From Undibacterium cyanobacteriorum (lineage in GTDB: Bacteria > Pseudomonadota > Gammaproteobacteria > Burkholderiales > Burkholderiaceae_D): a stretch of 64,000 nucleotides of DNA. This document shows, piece after piece, positions 25,744 to 35,323 of the stretch. Position 1 is the stretch's first letter. Each line of letters opens with the position of its first letter. The notes below the pieces were generated by a model, which made no database searches, was not told the origin of the DNA, and saw nothing but the letters and a program-made list of their open reading frames with translations. The DNA is taken from assembly GCF_031326225.1 (NCBI RefSeq), contig NZ_CP133720.1, positions 992,001 through 1,056,000 of the forward strand, given 5' to 3'. The position numbers and the translations under genes were made by a program.

Positions 25744-26217
25744 TTAGGAACTGAATTGTGACTTGGTTTCCCAGTCAACGATGCTACGGTGAACGAGGGC
25801 TGCATCAGTTTCGCCGCGCAAGCCTTCGCGGAACTCATCGTCGGACAACATCTCTGCGATTTCCGACAAGATTTCCAAATGTTGTTGCGTGACGTTGTCA
25901 GGCATGAGAAGGAAAATTAAGAGGTCAACCGGCAGACCATCGGGAGATTCAAATGGGATGGCTTTACTCAATCGAACAAAGGCCGCGATTGGATTCTTGA
26001 GACCCTTGATGCGTCCATGTGGCACTGCGACCCCATGACCAAGACCGGTTGATTGCAGTCGTTCGCGTGCGAACAGGTTCTCGGAAACAACTGAACGGGC
26101 AATGCTGCAATTGTTCTCGAACAATAAGCCTGCTTGTTCAAACGCACGTTTTTTACTTGAGACATCGAGGTTCAGCAGCACATTTTCCAGCGGCAGAATT
26201 TTCGCGATATTGGTCAT
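25744..26217 (-). CDS. ptsN: PTS IIA-like nitrogen regulatory protein PtsN
   Basis: A 157-residue EIIA-Ntr. I start it at the ATG at 26217 (MTNIAKILPLENV), as in the family; the frame is open to 26295 with no family resemblance. The phosphorylated histidine is His67 in HGVAVPHGR. The protein receives phosphate from the PTS-Ntr chain and controls potassium transport and carbon/nitrogen responses in other proteobacteria. In many betaproteobacteria the genes rpoN and hpf precede ptsN; here a large GGDEF/EAL gene is directly upstream. Confidence 0.92.
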   Translation of the reverse strand: MTNIAKILPLENVLLNLDVSSKKRAFEQAGLLFENNCSIARSVVSENLFARERLQSTGLGHGVAVPHGRIKGLKNPIAAFVRLSKAIPFESPDGLPVDLLIFLLMPDNVTQQHLEILSEIAEMLSDDEFREGLRGETDAALVHRSIVDWETKSQFSS

Positions 26218-26368
26218 GTTACAAATCTTAAGGTGGCGCAAAAGGGCTGAGTTGGGAGCCCGACTGAGGTGTCGCAGGCGCAACTTGCACAACAAACTGA
26301 ACTCGATTCTTGGTCGGTTCAGCAGGTTGGATTATAGGCTTCTTTTGGCGGGTGTGCGACTTTACCTG

Positions 26369-29035
26369 TCAGGAATGCAAATTTTTCTGCAATAGTGCTT
26401 CAAAGGCCTCGACAGAGAGGGGTTTACTGAAGTAAAAGCCTTGCATTTCTTGGCAACCAGCTTCCTTCAAAAAGTCCATTTGTTCAAGACTTTCAACACC
26501 TTCGGCGGTGACGCTCATGCCAAGCGCATTGGACATCGCGATGATCGCCTTGGTGAGTACGACGGAGTCTTGATTCGCTGGAATTTCACGGATGAATGAG
26601 CGATCGATCTTGAGATTGTCGATCGGGAATCTTTGCAGGTAAGAGAGTGAGGAAAAACCGGTACCAAAATCGTCCAGCGAAATGCTGACACCGAGTTGTT
26701 TAATCGCGTCAAAGACACCGCCGAGGTGGTCCGCCTCAACCATTAACAAGCCTTCGGTAATCTCCAATTGCAAGGCATTTGGATCGAGGCCGGTTTCATC
26801 CAAAACATCTTTGATGAAGCTCGGCAGATTCGGATCTTGGAATTGTTTAGGTGAGATATTGACGCTAATTTTGAAGTCGAATTGGTATTGTTGCCGCCAT
26901 TGCTGGGCGTGACGCGCAGCTTGGGTCAAGACCCAGCGTCCGATCGGTACGATTAAACCAATTTCCTCAGCGAAGGGAATGAATTCGTTGGGGGCGACAA
27001 TGTTCATATCTTCCATTTGCCAACGAATAAGCGCCTCGGCCCCAACAATTTTTTGCGTCAAAAGATTAACCTTGGCTTGGTAGTACACCAAAAATTCATC
27101 TTCAACTAATGCTCGTCGCAAATTGCGTTCCAAAGCATAACGATGCTGGGCGCGGATCATCAGCTCGGAAGTAAAGAACTGGTAGTTATTTCGCCCCAGT
27201 TCTTTAGCTAGATACATCGCTGAATCTGCGCAGCGGAGCAAAGTTGGTCCGTCAGTACCGTCATGTGGAAAGACACTAATGCCAATCGATGTTCCTAGAT
27301 GATATTGGTTTTCGTCAATGACAAAGGGTTCGCGCATTTTGTTCAGTATGCGCTCTGCTAGTTCTTTGAGATGCTGTGCAGTGGCAAATTCTTCCACCAC
27401 GATCACAAACTCGTCACCACCCAGCCGCGCCAACATATCCGTCGCTCGTATGCAAGAGCTCAGACGTTTGGCAACGTCACATAGGAGGCCATCGCCGGCA
27501 GCGTGACCAGCTGTATCATTCACGTTCTTGAAGCGGTCAAGGTCCAGAAAAATGACAGCGACTTTTTGATTATACGAATGCGATAGCGCGTAACTGAGTC
27601 GTTGCTGTAACTGATGGCGATTGGGAAGACCGGTCAAGGCATCGTGGGTCGCGATGTACTGCAGTTGACGCTCAGTCTCACGAATTTCGGTTGTGTCAGT
27701 GAAAGAAATCAGTACTGCTTCATTTTTGTGATGGTCATGGCTGGAATGAATTGCTTGCGCATTGACCAGCAACCACACTACAGACTGATCGTGCAGTTGC
27801 AAACCAATCGAGAGATTGGAGATCGGCTCGCCCGTGCGCAGTACGACCGAGGCAGGATCGTCGCCAATCTTAATTTCACTGCCGTCCTCACGGAAGATTC
27901 TGGAGAAATAACGATGACGGCGTCCAGTTGTGTCGACCGAGGATATTTTCAAGATGCGTTGGGCACTCGGATTGCACGTTAGGATCTTTCCGCCCGGCGC
28001 AATCACCATAATGCCTTCGGTTAAGTTATTGACGACGGAACGATAGCGGTCTTCACTGGTCGCTAAGCTACGTTCCATATTTTTCTTGTCGATGGCTAAG
28101 GCGATGACGTGCATCGCGTCCATGATCAAAGTTTGCTCGTCGACGCTTGGAGTACGGGTGGCACGATGGTAAATGTCGACTGTTCCAAGTAGGCTATTAA
28201 ACGCCGTTTTGATCGGGACCGACCAACAGGATTGATAGCCATATTTGAGAGGCGTGTTTTTATGCTTCGGCCATAGTTCGCTGTCAGCGATATTCTCAAC
28301 AATCTTGATTTTGCCGCTTTGGATCGCCGGGCCACAACTCCATTGTTTAAGATTGAGCTCGAGTTGATCAACTTCATTCAGAAAGTCAGTGTCGAAAGAG
28401 GGGGCCGCTGCCAGCTTAAGGCGTTTCCGTTCTTCATTGAAGAGCATGATGGCGCAGATAGAGCCGTTATCGAGTAGGCGCTCCATGCGGTCGCATACAT
28501 CTTGCAGAATCTGTGTGAGCGGATTGTCTAAGGCGATCATCTCGAGAATTTCTTTCTCGTGATGGAGGGCCTCATGGCTTAGACTATTGGCGGTGGCAAA
28601 TTCTCGTGTGGGGCGCACATGCAGTGATTTCGCAATCGGCTGTGTTTGTAAATTACGAATTCGCAGAACATAGGCGGTATTTCTGTGAACCGGGAAACTG
28701 TGCAGTCGGACCTCGACATCGATTAAATGTGCGTCGCGCGTTTTGAGTTGGCAAAATTCAGCAATTGCGATGGGGAGTAGGCTCGCACCAGCTTGTAAAT
28801 GGGTTTTGAGTTGATTGGGGTGACTAAACTGCAGAAAACTACTCCAGCGCATGCCGGTAATTTCATTGAGATTTTTAGCGCGCAGCATCTCAATACCAAA
28901 GCGGTTTGCGTGAACGATCACCCCATCAATGAGGACAAGGCTTGCGTCTTGTGCATATTGTTCAAGCAGAGACTGCCAATTTGCCGGATAAATCATGTCG
29001 GTAAAATTGTTTGATGGCTTACTGGAGTAATTCAC
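26369..29035 (-). CDS. PAS-GAF-PAS-GGDEF-EAL cyclic-di-GMP protein
   Basis: An 888-residue cytoplasmic protein with no evident membrane segment. In order: PAS-like region (about 20-130), GAF domain (about 165-315), a second PAS (about 325-450), GGDEF (about 455-620) and EAL (about 640-885). The GGDEF motif is intact at 539-543 with the I-site RATD five residues before it, so it should make c-di-GMP and be product-inhibited. The EAL domain keeps EALIRW, NISPKQ, EITEGLLM, DDFGTGFSSL and AEGVE, so hydrolysis is also likely. It may switch between the two in response to a GAF or PAS signal. It lies directly upstream of ptsN, but 151 bases separate the two coding regions. Confidence 0.92.
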   Translation of the reverse strand: MNYSSKPSNNFTDMIYPANWQSLLEQYAQDASLVLIDGVIVHANRFGIEMLRAKNLNEITGMRWSSFLQFSHPNQLKTHLQAGASLLPIAIAEFCQLKTRDAHLIDVEVRLHSFPVHRNTAYVLRIRNLQTQPIAKSLHVRPTREFATANSLSHEALHHEKEILEMIALDNPLTQILQDVCDRMERLLDNGSICAIMLFNEERKRLKLAAAPSFDTDFLNEVDQLELNLKQWSCGPAIQSGKIKIVENIADSELWPKHKNTPLKYGYQSCWSVPIKTAFNSLLGTVDIYHRATRTPSVDEQTLIMDAMHVIALAIDKKNMERSLATSEDRYRSVVNNLTEGIMVIAPGGKILTCNPSAQRILKISSVDTTGRRHRYFSRIFREDGSEIKIGDDPASVVLRTGEPISNLSIGLQLHDQSVVWLLVNAQAIHSSHDHHKNEAVLISFTDTTEIRETERQLQYIATHDALTGLPNRHQLQQRLSYALSHSYNQKVAVIFLDLDRFKNVNDTAGHAAGDGLLCDVAKRLSSCIRATDMLARLGGDEFVIVVEEFATAQHLKELAERILNKMREPFVIDENQYHLGTSIGISVFPHDGTDGPTLLRCADSAMYLAKELGRNNYQFFTSELMIRAQHRYALERNLRRALVEDEFLVYYQAKVNLLTQKIVGAEALIRWQMEDMNIVAPNEFIPFAEEIGLIVPIGRWVLTQAARHAQQWRQQYQFDFKISVNISPKQFQDPNLPSFIKDVLDETGLDPNALQLEITEGLLMVEADHLGGVFDAIKQLGVSISLDDFGTGFSSLSYLQRFPIDNLKIDRSFIREIPANQDSVVLTKAIIAMSNALGMSVTAEGVESLEQMDFLKEAGCQEMQGFYFSKPLSVEAFEALLQKNLHS

Positions 29036-29373
29036 AAATCGTATTTTCTGTAATTGCAGTTGGAGGACTCGTTCGCAAATGCTCGGTCGCTATTCCATCT
29101 CTCAAGCATTTTGATCAAAAAAGGGTGAGGCGCAGCGTGAAAAAAAACAGCAAAAAAACAGCACAAAAAAACTGACCAACCACATACTTCATACCGCGAG
29201 CGTGCTAGCACTATCATCCAGTTATTTTTGTTTGTAAAAACGTCACTGTCAGATACGCATTGCAAATAAGCTTTCAGGAATGATTACAAATTAATCGTGT
29301 TCTCGCAAGCTGTCGAAAAGGCATTTATGTTGATCTGATCAAAGCTTAATGAGCTTGGTCTCAATCCAAGGAT
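29036..29373. other. Gap of 338 bases without a gene
   Basis: The GGDEF/EAL gene starts at its left side and queF ends at its right. I see A/T-rich runs, no tRNA and no clear terminator. It presumably holds the promoter of the GGDEF/EAL gene. Confidence 0.6.
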
Positions 29374-30255
29374 CTATTGACGTGCATTTCGTTGATTGGA
29401 TGGCATTTTCCCGGTGCTGAAGTTGCTGCGCCACGGGTTGATGTCGAGGCCGCCGCGTCGCGTGTATCGTGCATACACAGAGAGTTTTTGCGGTTTACAT
29501 TGGTTCAGAATATCCGTGAAGATACGCTCAACACATTGTTCGTGAAATTCATTGTGATTGCGGAAGCCAATCAAGTAGCGCAACAAAGATTCTTGAACGA
29601 TTGGCGCGCCGATATAGTGAATTTGCACACTGGCCCAGTCTGGCTGACCAGTGACTAAACAATTGGATTTGAGGAGGTGAGAGACAAAACGTTCTTCGAC
29701 AATCGCTTGTTGTGGATCTGCCTTCAGCACTTCCGGAATTGGAGAGTATTGATCCACTTCGATATCAAGTCGATCGAGTAAGAGTCCTTCCAATTCGCCA
29801 AAGCTGAATTGTTCAAACTCTTCGCTGCTGGTAATTTTGATTTGTACCGGAGCACCGAATCCTTGGCTTAAATCTTTTTGTAGACGAGTATGAAGTTCAT
29901 CGACTCCACTGAGGCGCGTCTGATTGAATGAGTTCAGATACAGTTTGAACGATTTAGATTCGATGATATTTGGCGAATCAGCGGGGGCCATGATGCTTGC
30001 AATCGCCACCTGCGGTTTGCCACGCGCATTGAGCCAAGACACTTCGTAGGCATTCCAGATATCCATGCCAAAGAAGGGTAAATTGACGGCTTTACCATCC
30101 ACAATTTTCAGGCCAATTTCAGCGCGCTTCTCAGCACGAGGGATCGGAAATAGGAGACTTGGATTGTAATGGGTCTCGTAGGCGGAAATCTTGCCAAGTT
30201 GGGATTGTTCTGCCGTATTGCCCGATTCGTTGATCGGGGTGTTTTGTGTAGTCAT
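29374..30255 (-). CDS. queF: NADPH-dependent 7-cyano-7-deazaguanine reductase, type II
   Basis: QueF reduces the nitrile preQ0 to preQ1 in queuosine synthesis, a tRNA modification. It has 293 residues (282 in E. coli). The QueF motif is [11 protein letters not shown] (99-109). The catalytic cysteine is Cys199 in [11 protein letters not shown], with Asp206 as the general acid. The C-terminus has [16 protein letters not shown], binding the substrate. I see no queuosine riboswitch-like structure upstream; the gene follows ilvA on the same strand at 108 bases. Confidence 0.95.
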   Translation of the reverse strand: MTTQNTPINESGNTAEQSQLGKISAYETHYNPSLLFPIPRAEKRAEIGLKIVDGKAVNLPFFGMDIWNAYEVSWLNARGKPQVAIASIMAPADSPNIIESKSFKLYLNSFNQTRLSGVDELHTRLQKDLSQGFGAPVQIKITSSEEFEQFSFGELEGLLLDRLDIEVDQYSPIPEVLKADPQQAIVEERFVSHLLKSNCLVTGQPDWASVQIHYIGAPIVQESLLRYLIGFRNHNEFHEQCVERIFTDILNQCKPQKLSVYARYTRRGGLDINPWRSNFSTGKMPSNQRNARQ

Positions 30256-30363
30256 GGTTAAACAAAAATAACAAAAGACGAGGTGGGGTGGCGCACGTCA
30301 AGTTGTGGAGGAGAATTGCTTGGGTAAAGCAACTCTCACTATTTATCTCAGGATGCAGGTTTA

Positions 30364-31896
30364 TTACAAGAACAGTTTGTAGGCTGGATTGTCGCTCTCA
30401 TCCCAATAGCGGTAGCCTAGTCCATTAAGGAAATCTTTAAACGCTTTCATTTCTTTTTTCGGTACCTGCAAACCAACCAAGGTTCTGCCGTAATCTGCGC
30501 CATGATTGCGATAGTGGAACAGACTAATATTCCAATTCGGCGCCATGCTGTTTAAGAAGCGCATCAGCGCTCCTGGACGCTCTGGGAATTCGAAGCGGTA
30601 TAACAATTCGTTTTCGGCCAATTCGCTTTTGCCGCCTACTAAGTGACGAATATGCAGTTTGGCTAATTCATCATCGGTAAGGTCGAGCGTAGGGAAACCA
30701 TGCTTGATAAAGCTCTTGGCGATTTTGCTGGACTCGTCGCGATTACTGACTTGTATCCCGACAAAAATGTGCGCTAATTTTTTATCACTGATGCGGTAGT
30801 TAAATTCAGTGACATTGCGTGGTCCCACCAATTCGCAGAAGCGTTTGAAACTGCCTTGAACTTCGGGGATCGTTACTGCAAATACCGCCTCGCGCGCTTC
30901 ACCAACTTCGGCGCGTTCAGCGACAAAACGTAGGCGATCGAAGTTCATGTTGGCGCCGCATGCAATCGTCACTAAGGTCTCATTTTTGAGCGGGCGCTTT
31001 TGTGCTTTCTCTCGCTCAATATAGGCTTTGCAACCAGCCACAGCTAATGCACCAGCCGGCTCTAGAATGCTACGCGTATCTTGGAAGACATCTTTAATAG
31101 CAGCGCACACCGCATCGGTGTCGACCGTGATCACTTCATCGACGTACATTTTGGCAAGGCGGAAAGTCTCTTCGCCAACTAATTTGACCGCCGTACCGTC
31201 CGAGAAAAGTCCCACGTCATTCAATGTGACACGTTTACCGGCTTTCAGGCTGCGTGCCATCGCGTCGGAGTCGGTGGTTTGCACGCCAATGATTTTGATG
31301 TCAGGACGTACTGCTTTGACGTAGGCGGATACGCCAGCGATGAGTCCCCCGCCGCCGATGGCGACGAAGATGGCGTGGATAGGACCCGCATGTTGTCGCA
31401 AGATTTCCATGCCAACCGTTCCTTGACCAGCGATGACATCAGGATCATCGAATGGATGCACGAAAGTTAGCTTGCGTTTTTTTTCAAGCTCGAGCGCATG
31501 TCCGTAGGCATCGGTATAGGATTCTCCATGCAAGACAATTTCAACGGCTTCGCCACCGTGGCTGCGCACTGCATCAATCTTCACCGGTGGGGTAGTGGTA
31601 GGCATGACGATCACGGCCTTACATCCGAGGCGTTTGGCGCTCAACGCCACGCCTTGTGCATGATTCCCCGCGGAGGCACAAATTACGCCGCGTTTCACTT
31701 GCGCTGGGGTCAAATGTGCAATCTTGTTGTAGGCGCCGCGCAGCTTGAAGCTAAATACGCTTTGCATATCTTCGCGCTTGAAATGAATTTGATTGTCCAT
31801 GCGTTTGGACAAATTCGGCGCAAACTCCAGCGGGGTTTCAAAAGCCACGTCATAGACGCGGGCGGTTAATATTTTCTTGAGATAGTCGGTGGACAT
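30364..31896 (-). CDS. ilvA: Threonine dehydratase, biosynthetic
   Basis: PLP enzyme that deaminates threonine to 2-oxobutanoate, the first step of isoleucine synthesis. I start at the ATG at 31896 (MSTDYLKKIL; a TTG lies 5 codons upstream), for 510 residues. The PLP lysine is Lys51 in FSFKLRGAYNK, and the glycine loop is AIGGGGLIAG. Two ACT-like regulatory domains fill the C-terminus (EVQGSFKRFCELVG and FPERPGALMRFLNSM), so isoleucine inhibition is expected. It stands as a single gene with queF next on the strand. Confidence 0.95.
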   Translation of the reverse strand: MSTDYLKKILTARVYDVAFETPLEFAPNLSKRMDNQIHFKREDMQSVFSFKLRGAYNKIAHLTPAQVKRGVICASAGNHAQGVALSAKRLGCKAVIVMPTTTPPVKIDAVRSHGGEAVEIVLHGESYTDAYGHALELEKKRKLTFVHPFDDPDVIAGQGTVGMEILRQHAGPIHAIFVAIGGGGLIAGVSAYVKAVRPDIKIIGVQTTDSDAMARSLKAGKRVTLNDVGLFSDGTAVKLVGEETFRLAKMYVDEVITVDTDAVCAAIKDVFQDTRSILEPAGALAVAGCKAYIEREKAQKRPLKNETLVTIACGANMNFDRLRFVAERAEVGEAREAVFAVTIPEVQGSFKRFCELVGPRNVTEFNYRISDKKLAHIFVGIQVSNRDESSKIAKSFIKHGFPTLDLTDDELAKLHIRHLVGGKSELAENELLYRFEFPERPGALMRFLNSMAPNWNISLFHYRNHGADYGRTLVGLQVPKKEMKAFKDFLNGLGYRYWDESDNPAYKLFL

Positions 31897-32208
31897 GGGA
31901 AATCTTTTCAATTTAGTCTTTTCAATAAGGGACTTGAGCCACGCGTGATCTTTCAGAGAGGTCTTCGATCGACGGTTTCAGCGCATAGGCTGCATCGAAG
32001 TAATCCAATAGATCTTCGCAGCGAGACGAATGCAATGGAGACACTCATATCTCTATGGATAGACAAAGATGAAGCTCGTTACCTTGTTTGATGTTTCAAA
32101 GTTCGAGCAGCGAAGGTTTCCAGATACGGTAATATGCGGAAACGATGCAAAATTCTAAAGTCCTTTGCGTCATTATAATGTATCCCTTGTTCTGTTTCTG
32201 GATTTCCT
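31897..32208. other. Gap of 312 bases without a gene
   Basis: Divergent promoter space for ilvA (left) and the YqaA gene (right). It contains a TATAAT at 32174. No terminators, tRNA or leader ORF were recognised. Confidence 0.6.
32174..32179 (+). promoter_or_regulatory. TATAAT -10-like element before the YqaA gene
   Basis: A consensus TATAAT 30 bases before the start codon. No good -35 sequence is seen at the usual distance. Confidence 0.35.
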
Positions 32209-32700
32209 ATGGTCGAAGCCGCTGTTGCCTGGTTGCTCAAAGTACTTGCAGTCTCGCAAGTCGGCTTACCTGCGGTCTTTTTGATTGCTTTCATCTCCGC
32301 AACTTTGGTGCCTTTGGGCTCTGAACCCGTTGTCTTTGCAATGGTAAAGGCGAATCCCGATATGTTTTGGCTCGTTATTGCAGTGGCCACGGTCGGCAAT
32401 ACTTTAGGCGGGGCGGTCAATTATGGGATGGGATATGGAGCAGAAAAGGCCTTCCATAAGGAACGTGCCAGTCATTGGTTCGGATGGCTGGAGAGGTATG
32501 GCGCCAAGGCTATGTTGCTATCTTGGTTGCCTGCGGTGGGGGATCCTTTGTGCCTATTAGCCGGATGGCTGAAGTTGCCATTTTGGCAGTGCGTCCTATA
32601 TATGGCGATTGGAAAGGGCTTGCGCTATGTTTGTATGACGATGCTACTGCTTTCGGTTCCATCCGGTATGTGGCAACAAATAGCGCATTGGCTGGGATGA
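32209..32700 (+). CDS. YqaA-family (DedA-like) membrane protein
   Basis: A 163-residue inner-membrane protein with about four hydrophobic segments. The motifs FISATLVPLGSEPVVFAM, ATVGNTLGGAVNYGMG and LERYGAKAMLLSWLPAVGDPLCLLAGWL match the YqaA branch of the DedA/SNARE-associated superfamily, with the conserved P..GD region. DedA proteins flip undecaprenyl or other phospholipids in other bacteria; whether YqaA does so is not established. The gene faces the solute-binding gene tail to tail. Confidence 0.85.
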   Translation: MVEAAVAWLLKVLAVSQVGLPAVFLIAFISATLVPLGSEPVVFAMVKANPDMFWLVIAVATVGNTLGGAVNYGMGYGAEKAFHKERASHWFGWLERYGAKAMLLSWLPAVGDPLCLLAGWLKLPFWQCVLYMAIGKGLRYVCMTMLLLSVPSGMWQQIAHWLG

Positions 32701-32838
32701 TAATTCGAAACGGCACTGAGCGATCTTTGGTAATGTCTTGCAGCCTGCAGCGACGGATCATAATCAATACTTAGCAAAACACAGCGTAAAACACAGTGCA
32801 AAATACCGATTAAAGAAACCAAGGAATCACGCCAAATA

Positions 32839-33732
32839 TCAATTGCCAGCGTTGGGGTTCGCAGGCGCCATGGCTTTCATAGCCCATGCTGGGTAATTGG
32901 TTTTGAACAATCTATAAAAGAGATCGATCTGTGTTTTGTTTGACATCATCTCACGTAAGTAGCGACGTTCGTCGGGTTTGATGGTTTGATTCGACAGATA
33001 GAGGCCGACCCGTGCTTTGGGAAATTGCTTGAGCGGTATTGCTTGTATTTTTTGATCGAGCAGAATGTCGCGCGCCGGTTGTACGAACACCGTGGCAGAC
33101 ATAATGCTCGCGTTAATATGGCCTTGATCCATTTTGCGTGCAACCTCATCAACTTCGATGATTTCCTCGCCGCGCTTTGCGGTTTTGACGCGATAGACCA
33201 GTTCTAGATACTCTTTGCCGAAATCATAGCCCTTCACAAAACCAAATCGAAGCTGTTCGCTCTCCAAAATACGTGAGGGATCTTCGTTGAGATTCACCTC
33301 ATTACGAACAATAAGGCTTGGGTGAAATTCGATGAGAGGAATGAACTCGCCATAGCGATCACGTTCTTCACTATGAATTGCAAATACGATGTCCGTCAAT
33401 CCGTTCTTGAGGTAATGCATGGCACGCGCTCGGGGTACCAGATCCCAAGTGAAGCGGCATGAGCTGGCACTTTCGATGCTGCCAAAGAAATCACTCAGGA
33501 TCCCACTGACTTGATTTTGACTGTTGACGGTTAAAGCCGGACTTTGCGGGTTAATCGCGATCCTGAGTGGGCGCTGGCACGCGGGTGCTGGTGGAGTATG
33601 CAGAGCAGAAGAGTGATTATTTCGTTTGCCACCATTTGCGCTACTTGCCGTGGCAGGGTTGATTAAGCAGAGGCAGATGGGTAGCAAACATAAGTGCGCG
33701 ATCACACGAAAAATGATTGAATTCTTTTTCAT
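32839..33732 (-). CDS. Periplasmic solute-binding-like protein (family 3 type)
   Basis: A 297-residue exported protein with a signal peptide (about 1-30, ending in ATASSA). The body has the order seen in amino-acid-binding proteins of family 3: PLRIAINPQSPAL, SGILSDFFGSI, then LKNGLTDIVFAIHSEERDRYGEFI, LRFGFVKGYDFG and EEIIEVDEVARKMDQGHINASIM. No ABC transporter genes lie next to it. Such orphan members in related bacteria are often annotated as transporter-like proteins of unknown ligand. The C-terminus (ANPNAGN) is polar. Confidence 0.72.
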   Translation of the reverse strand: MKKNSIIFRVIAHLCLLPICLCLINPATASSANGGKRNNHSSALHTPPAPACQRPLRIAINPQSPALTVNSQNQVSGILSDFFGSIESASSCRFTWDLVPRARAMHYLKNGLTDIVFAIHSEERDRYGEFIPLIEFHPSLIVRNEVNLNEDPSRILESEQLRFGFVKGYDFGKEYLELVYRVKTAKRGEEIIEVDEVARKMDQGHINASIMSATVFVQPARDILLDQKIQAIPLKQFPKARVGLYLSNQTIKPDERRYLREMMSNKTQIDLFYRLFKTNYPAWAMKAMAPANPNAGN

Positions 33733-34157
33733 TTGGCATTCATAGACTGAAGAGCATGAACATCATCGAAAGTGCGAGCGCTTATTTTGCCAAGAAATAT
33801 TGGCACAAACCTTAGCATAGAACAAAACTCGTCTTGCTCCCTACTTTGTTGTTGTTTGTATGTTGTTTATGGCGTGACATGTTGATCAAAGTACATGAAA
33901 CGATGTTTTAGGGTTCAAGTCGAATATGGATTCATAATTTTTTCGTCTATGTTGTAAAAAGTGGGTGAAAAAAAGAATCTTTGGATTTCCCTAGCATGAG
34001 GCTTTCCGCGCCAGTATAATGCGCCCCTTTTTTGCTCGCTTGGTTCGACTCTCGTACTAATAACTGTTCTCCCTATACACATGATTTGTCCACGACGAAT
34101 GGCTTAAATTTTCGTCGAATAATCAGCAAGAAAGTGTAGTTGTAAGGAGGTGATTTT
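33733..34157. other. Intergenic region of about 425 bases upstream of the leader ORF
   Basis: It separates divergent genes. It contains a TATAAT with a GC-rich following stretch (34015-34027), which is probably the promoter of the rightward transcript. No other gene is seen. Confidence 0.55.
34015..34020 (+). promoter_or_regulatory. TATAAT -10-like element followed by GCGCC
   Basis: TATAAT then GCGCCCC, a pattern typical of strong promoters with a GC-rich discriminator; it points toward the leader ORF and the DUF4304-like gene. The -35 is not recognisable. Confidence 0.4.
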
Positions 34158-34184
34158 ATGATTTTTGACCATAAACGAGCATAG
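34144..34184 (+). other. Perfect Shine-Dalgarno with an 8-codon ORF, in frame with the next gene
   Basis: AAGGAGGTGA at 34144-34153 is a full complement of the 16S tail, with 4 bases to the ATG at 34158. The frame reads eight codons (MIFDHKRA), then TAG at 34182-34184. The frame then continues without a stop through nine codons to the TTG at 34212, the start of the DUF4304-like gene. It may be a leader peptide with translational coupling, or the original start of the gene cut off by a nonsense mutation. Confidence 0.55.
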
Positions 34185-34211
34185 GGTTCGTATTTCAAAG
34201 CAGGTGCTATT

Positions 34212-35045
34212 TTGTGGAAAAAAATTAAAGATTTATTTTCAGTCAAAATTGATGGTGAAGCTTCTGACGCAGAGCATGAGCTTGAAAGCGGAGACGTCCA
34301 TGAGAATCGACCAGGTAGCGACAAAAGTGAGGGTGACAACAAGAGCGATGGTCCTAACTTAAGTGATCTGATTCGCCAGCATTTGGCCCCAGTTTTGCGC
34401 GCAGATGGTTTTACTGGCAGTGGTCGTAACTTCCGTAAAATTCACACGGATTGGGTTTTAGTGCTGAGTGTCGAGACTTCGAGAGCCGGTAACGCCTTTG
34501 CTTTAAACCTCGGTATTCAAGCGAAATTTGCGCCCGATAGTCTAGGGAAAGAAGTTGACCCGAAAAAAATCAAAGTGCAACTATGTGAATTTCGACGTCG
34601 CGTGCTGACCCCGGAGATCGACGTGTGGTGGAAGTTCGACTCCACCCCTGAAAGTATGAGTGAAGCGCTGCAGTCCGCCGCGCAATGCTACGTGCAGCAA
34701 ATCCGCTCGTTGGCGCGCGCGATTTGTAGTGAAAATTCGCCGTTTGCGAGTATCACTCCCGATGATTTTAGTGTCGAAAAAATGGGCTTCAATCAGTTCG
34801 ACACCACCGAAGGGCGGCTAGCCCTGTCGATCGCACGTTATCGTATGAAGTATGAACTATACGAGAGCGCCCAAGCTTTTGCCCAATTGGGACTGAAATA
34901 TGTGGGTATCTCGGTGGGCTTGCAGCGCGATTTAGAAGAGTTGATTGAAGAGGCGATCAAGAAACGCGAGAAAGTTCTGACGGTTGCAACCTCTGCGGAT
35001 GTAGCCGCAGACGCGGAATCGCTAGGGCAAGCAAATAATCTGTGA
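34212..35045 (+). CDS. DUF4304-like protein, TTG start
   Basis: A 277-residue cytoplasmic protein. After a hydrophilic, acidic N-terminus (about 1-48), the middle has 'LIRQHLAPVLRADGFTGSGRNF' broken into helix and strand, then WVLVLSVETSRAGNAFALNLGI, which fits the DUF4304 domain. The C-terminal third has helices (SARYRMKYELYESAQAF type; EELIEEAIKKREKVL). Some DUF4304 proteins act as immunity proteins in toxin loci, but no toxin is near. The start at 34212 is a TTG with CAGGTG 5 bases upstream. The ATG at 34158 would give a longer protein but for the TAG at 34182. Confidence 0.65.
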   Translation: MWKKIKDLFSVKIDGEASDAEHELESGDVHENRPGSDKSEGDNKSDGPNLSDLIRQHLAPVLRADGFTGSGRNFRKIHTDWVLVLSVETSRAGNAFALNLGIQAKFAPDSLGKEVDPKKIKVQLCEFRRRVLTPEIDVWWKFDSTPESMSEALQSAAQCYVQQIRSLARAICSENSPFASITPDDFSVEKMGFNQFDTTEGRLALSIARYRMKYELYESAQAFAQLGLKYVGISVGLQRDLEELIEEAIKKREKVLTVATSADVAADAESLGQANNL

Positions 35046-35323
35046 ATGAACCGCCAGAGCGCCTTGCCTCGGCGTTTTGAGGGCGCGTGTGGCTATGGGG
35101 AAACTGTTGAAAATCCGGTAAAAACAACAGTTTCTATACTAAATATTCAAGATTTCTGAAAAAGCCCAGAATTTCCTCAGGTATTTTGCGTAAAAGTCAA
35201 AAGATATCCCTAAAAATGTCAAGGATGTTCCAGCATGGTGCAGCGCAATAGGCTAGAATGAGGCTAAATTATACAAACCTATAGTGCCGGCTACGCCGTC
35301 CACTCATTCGCCTGACCTTGCAG

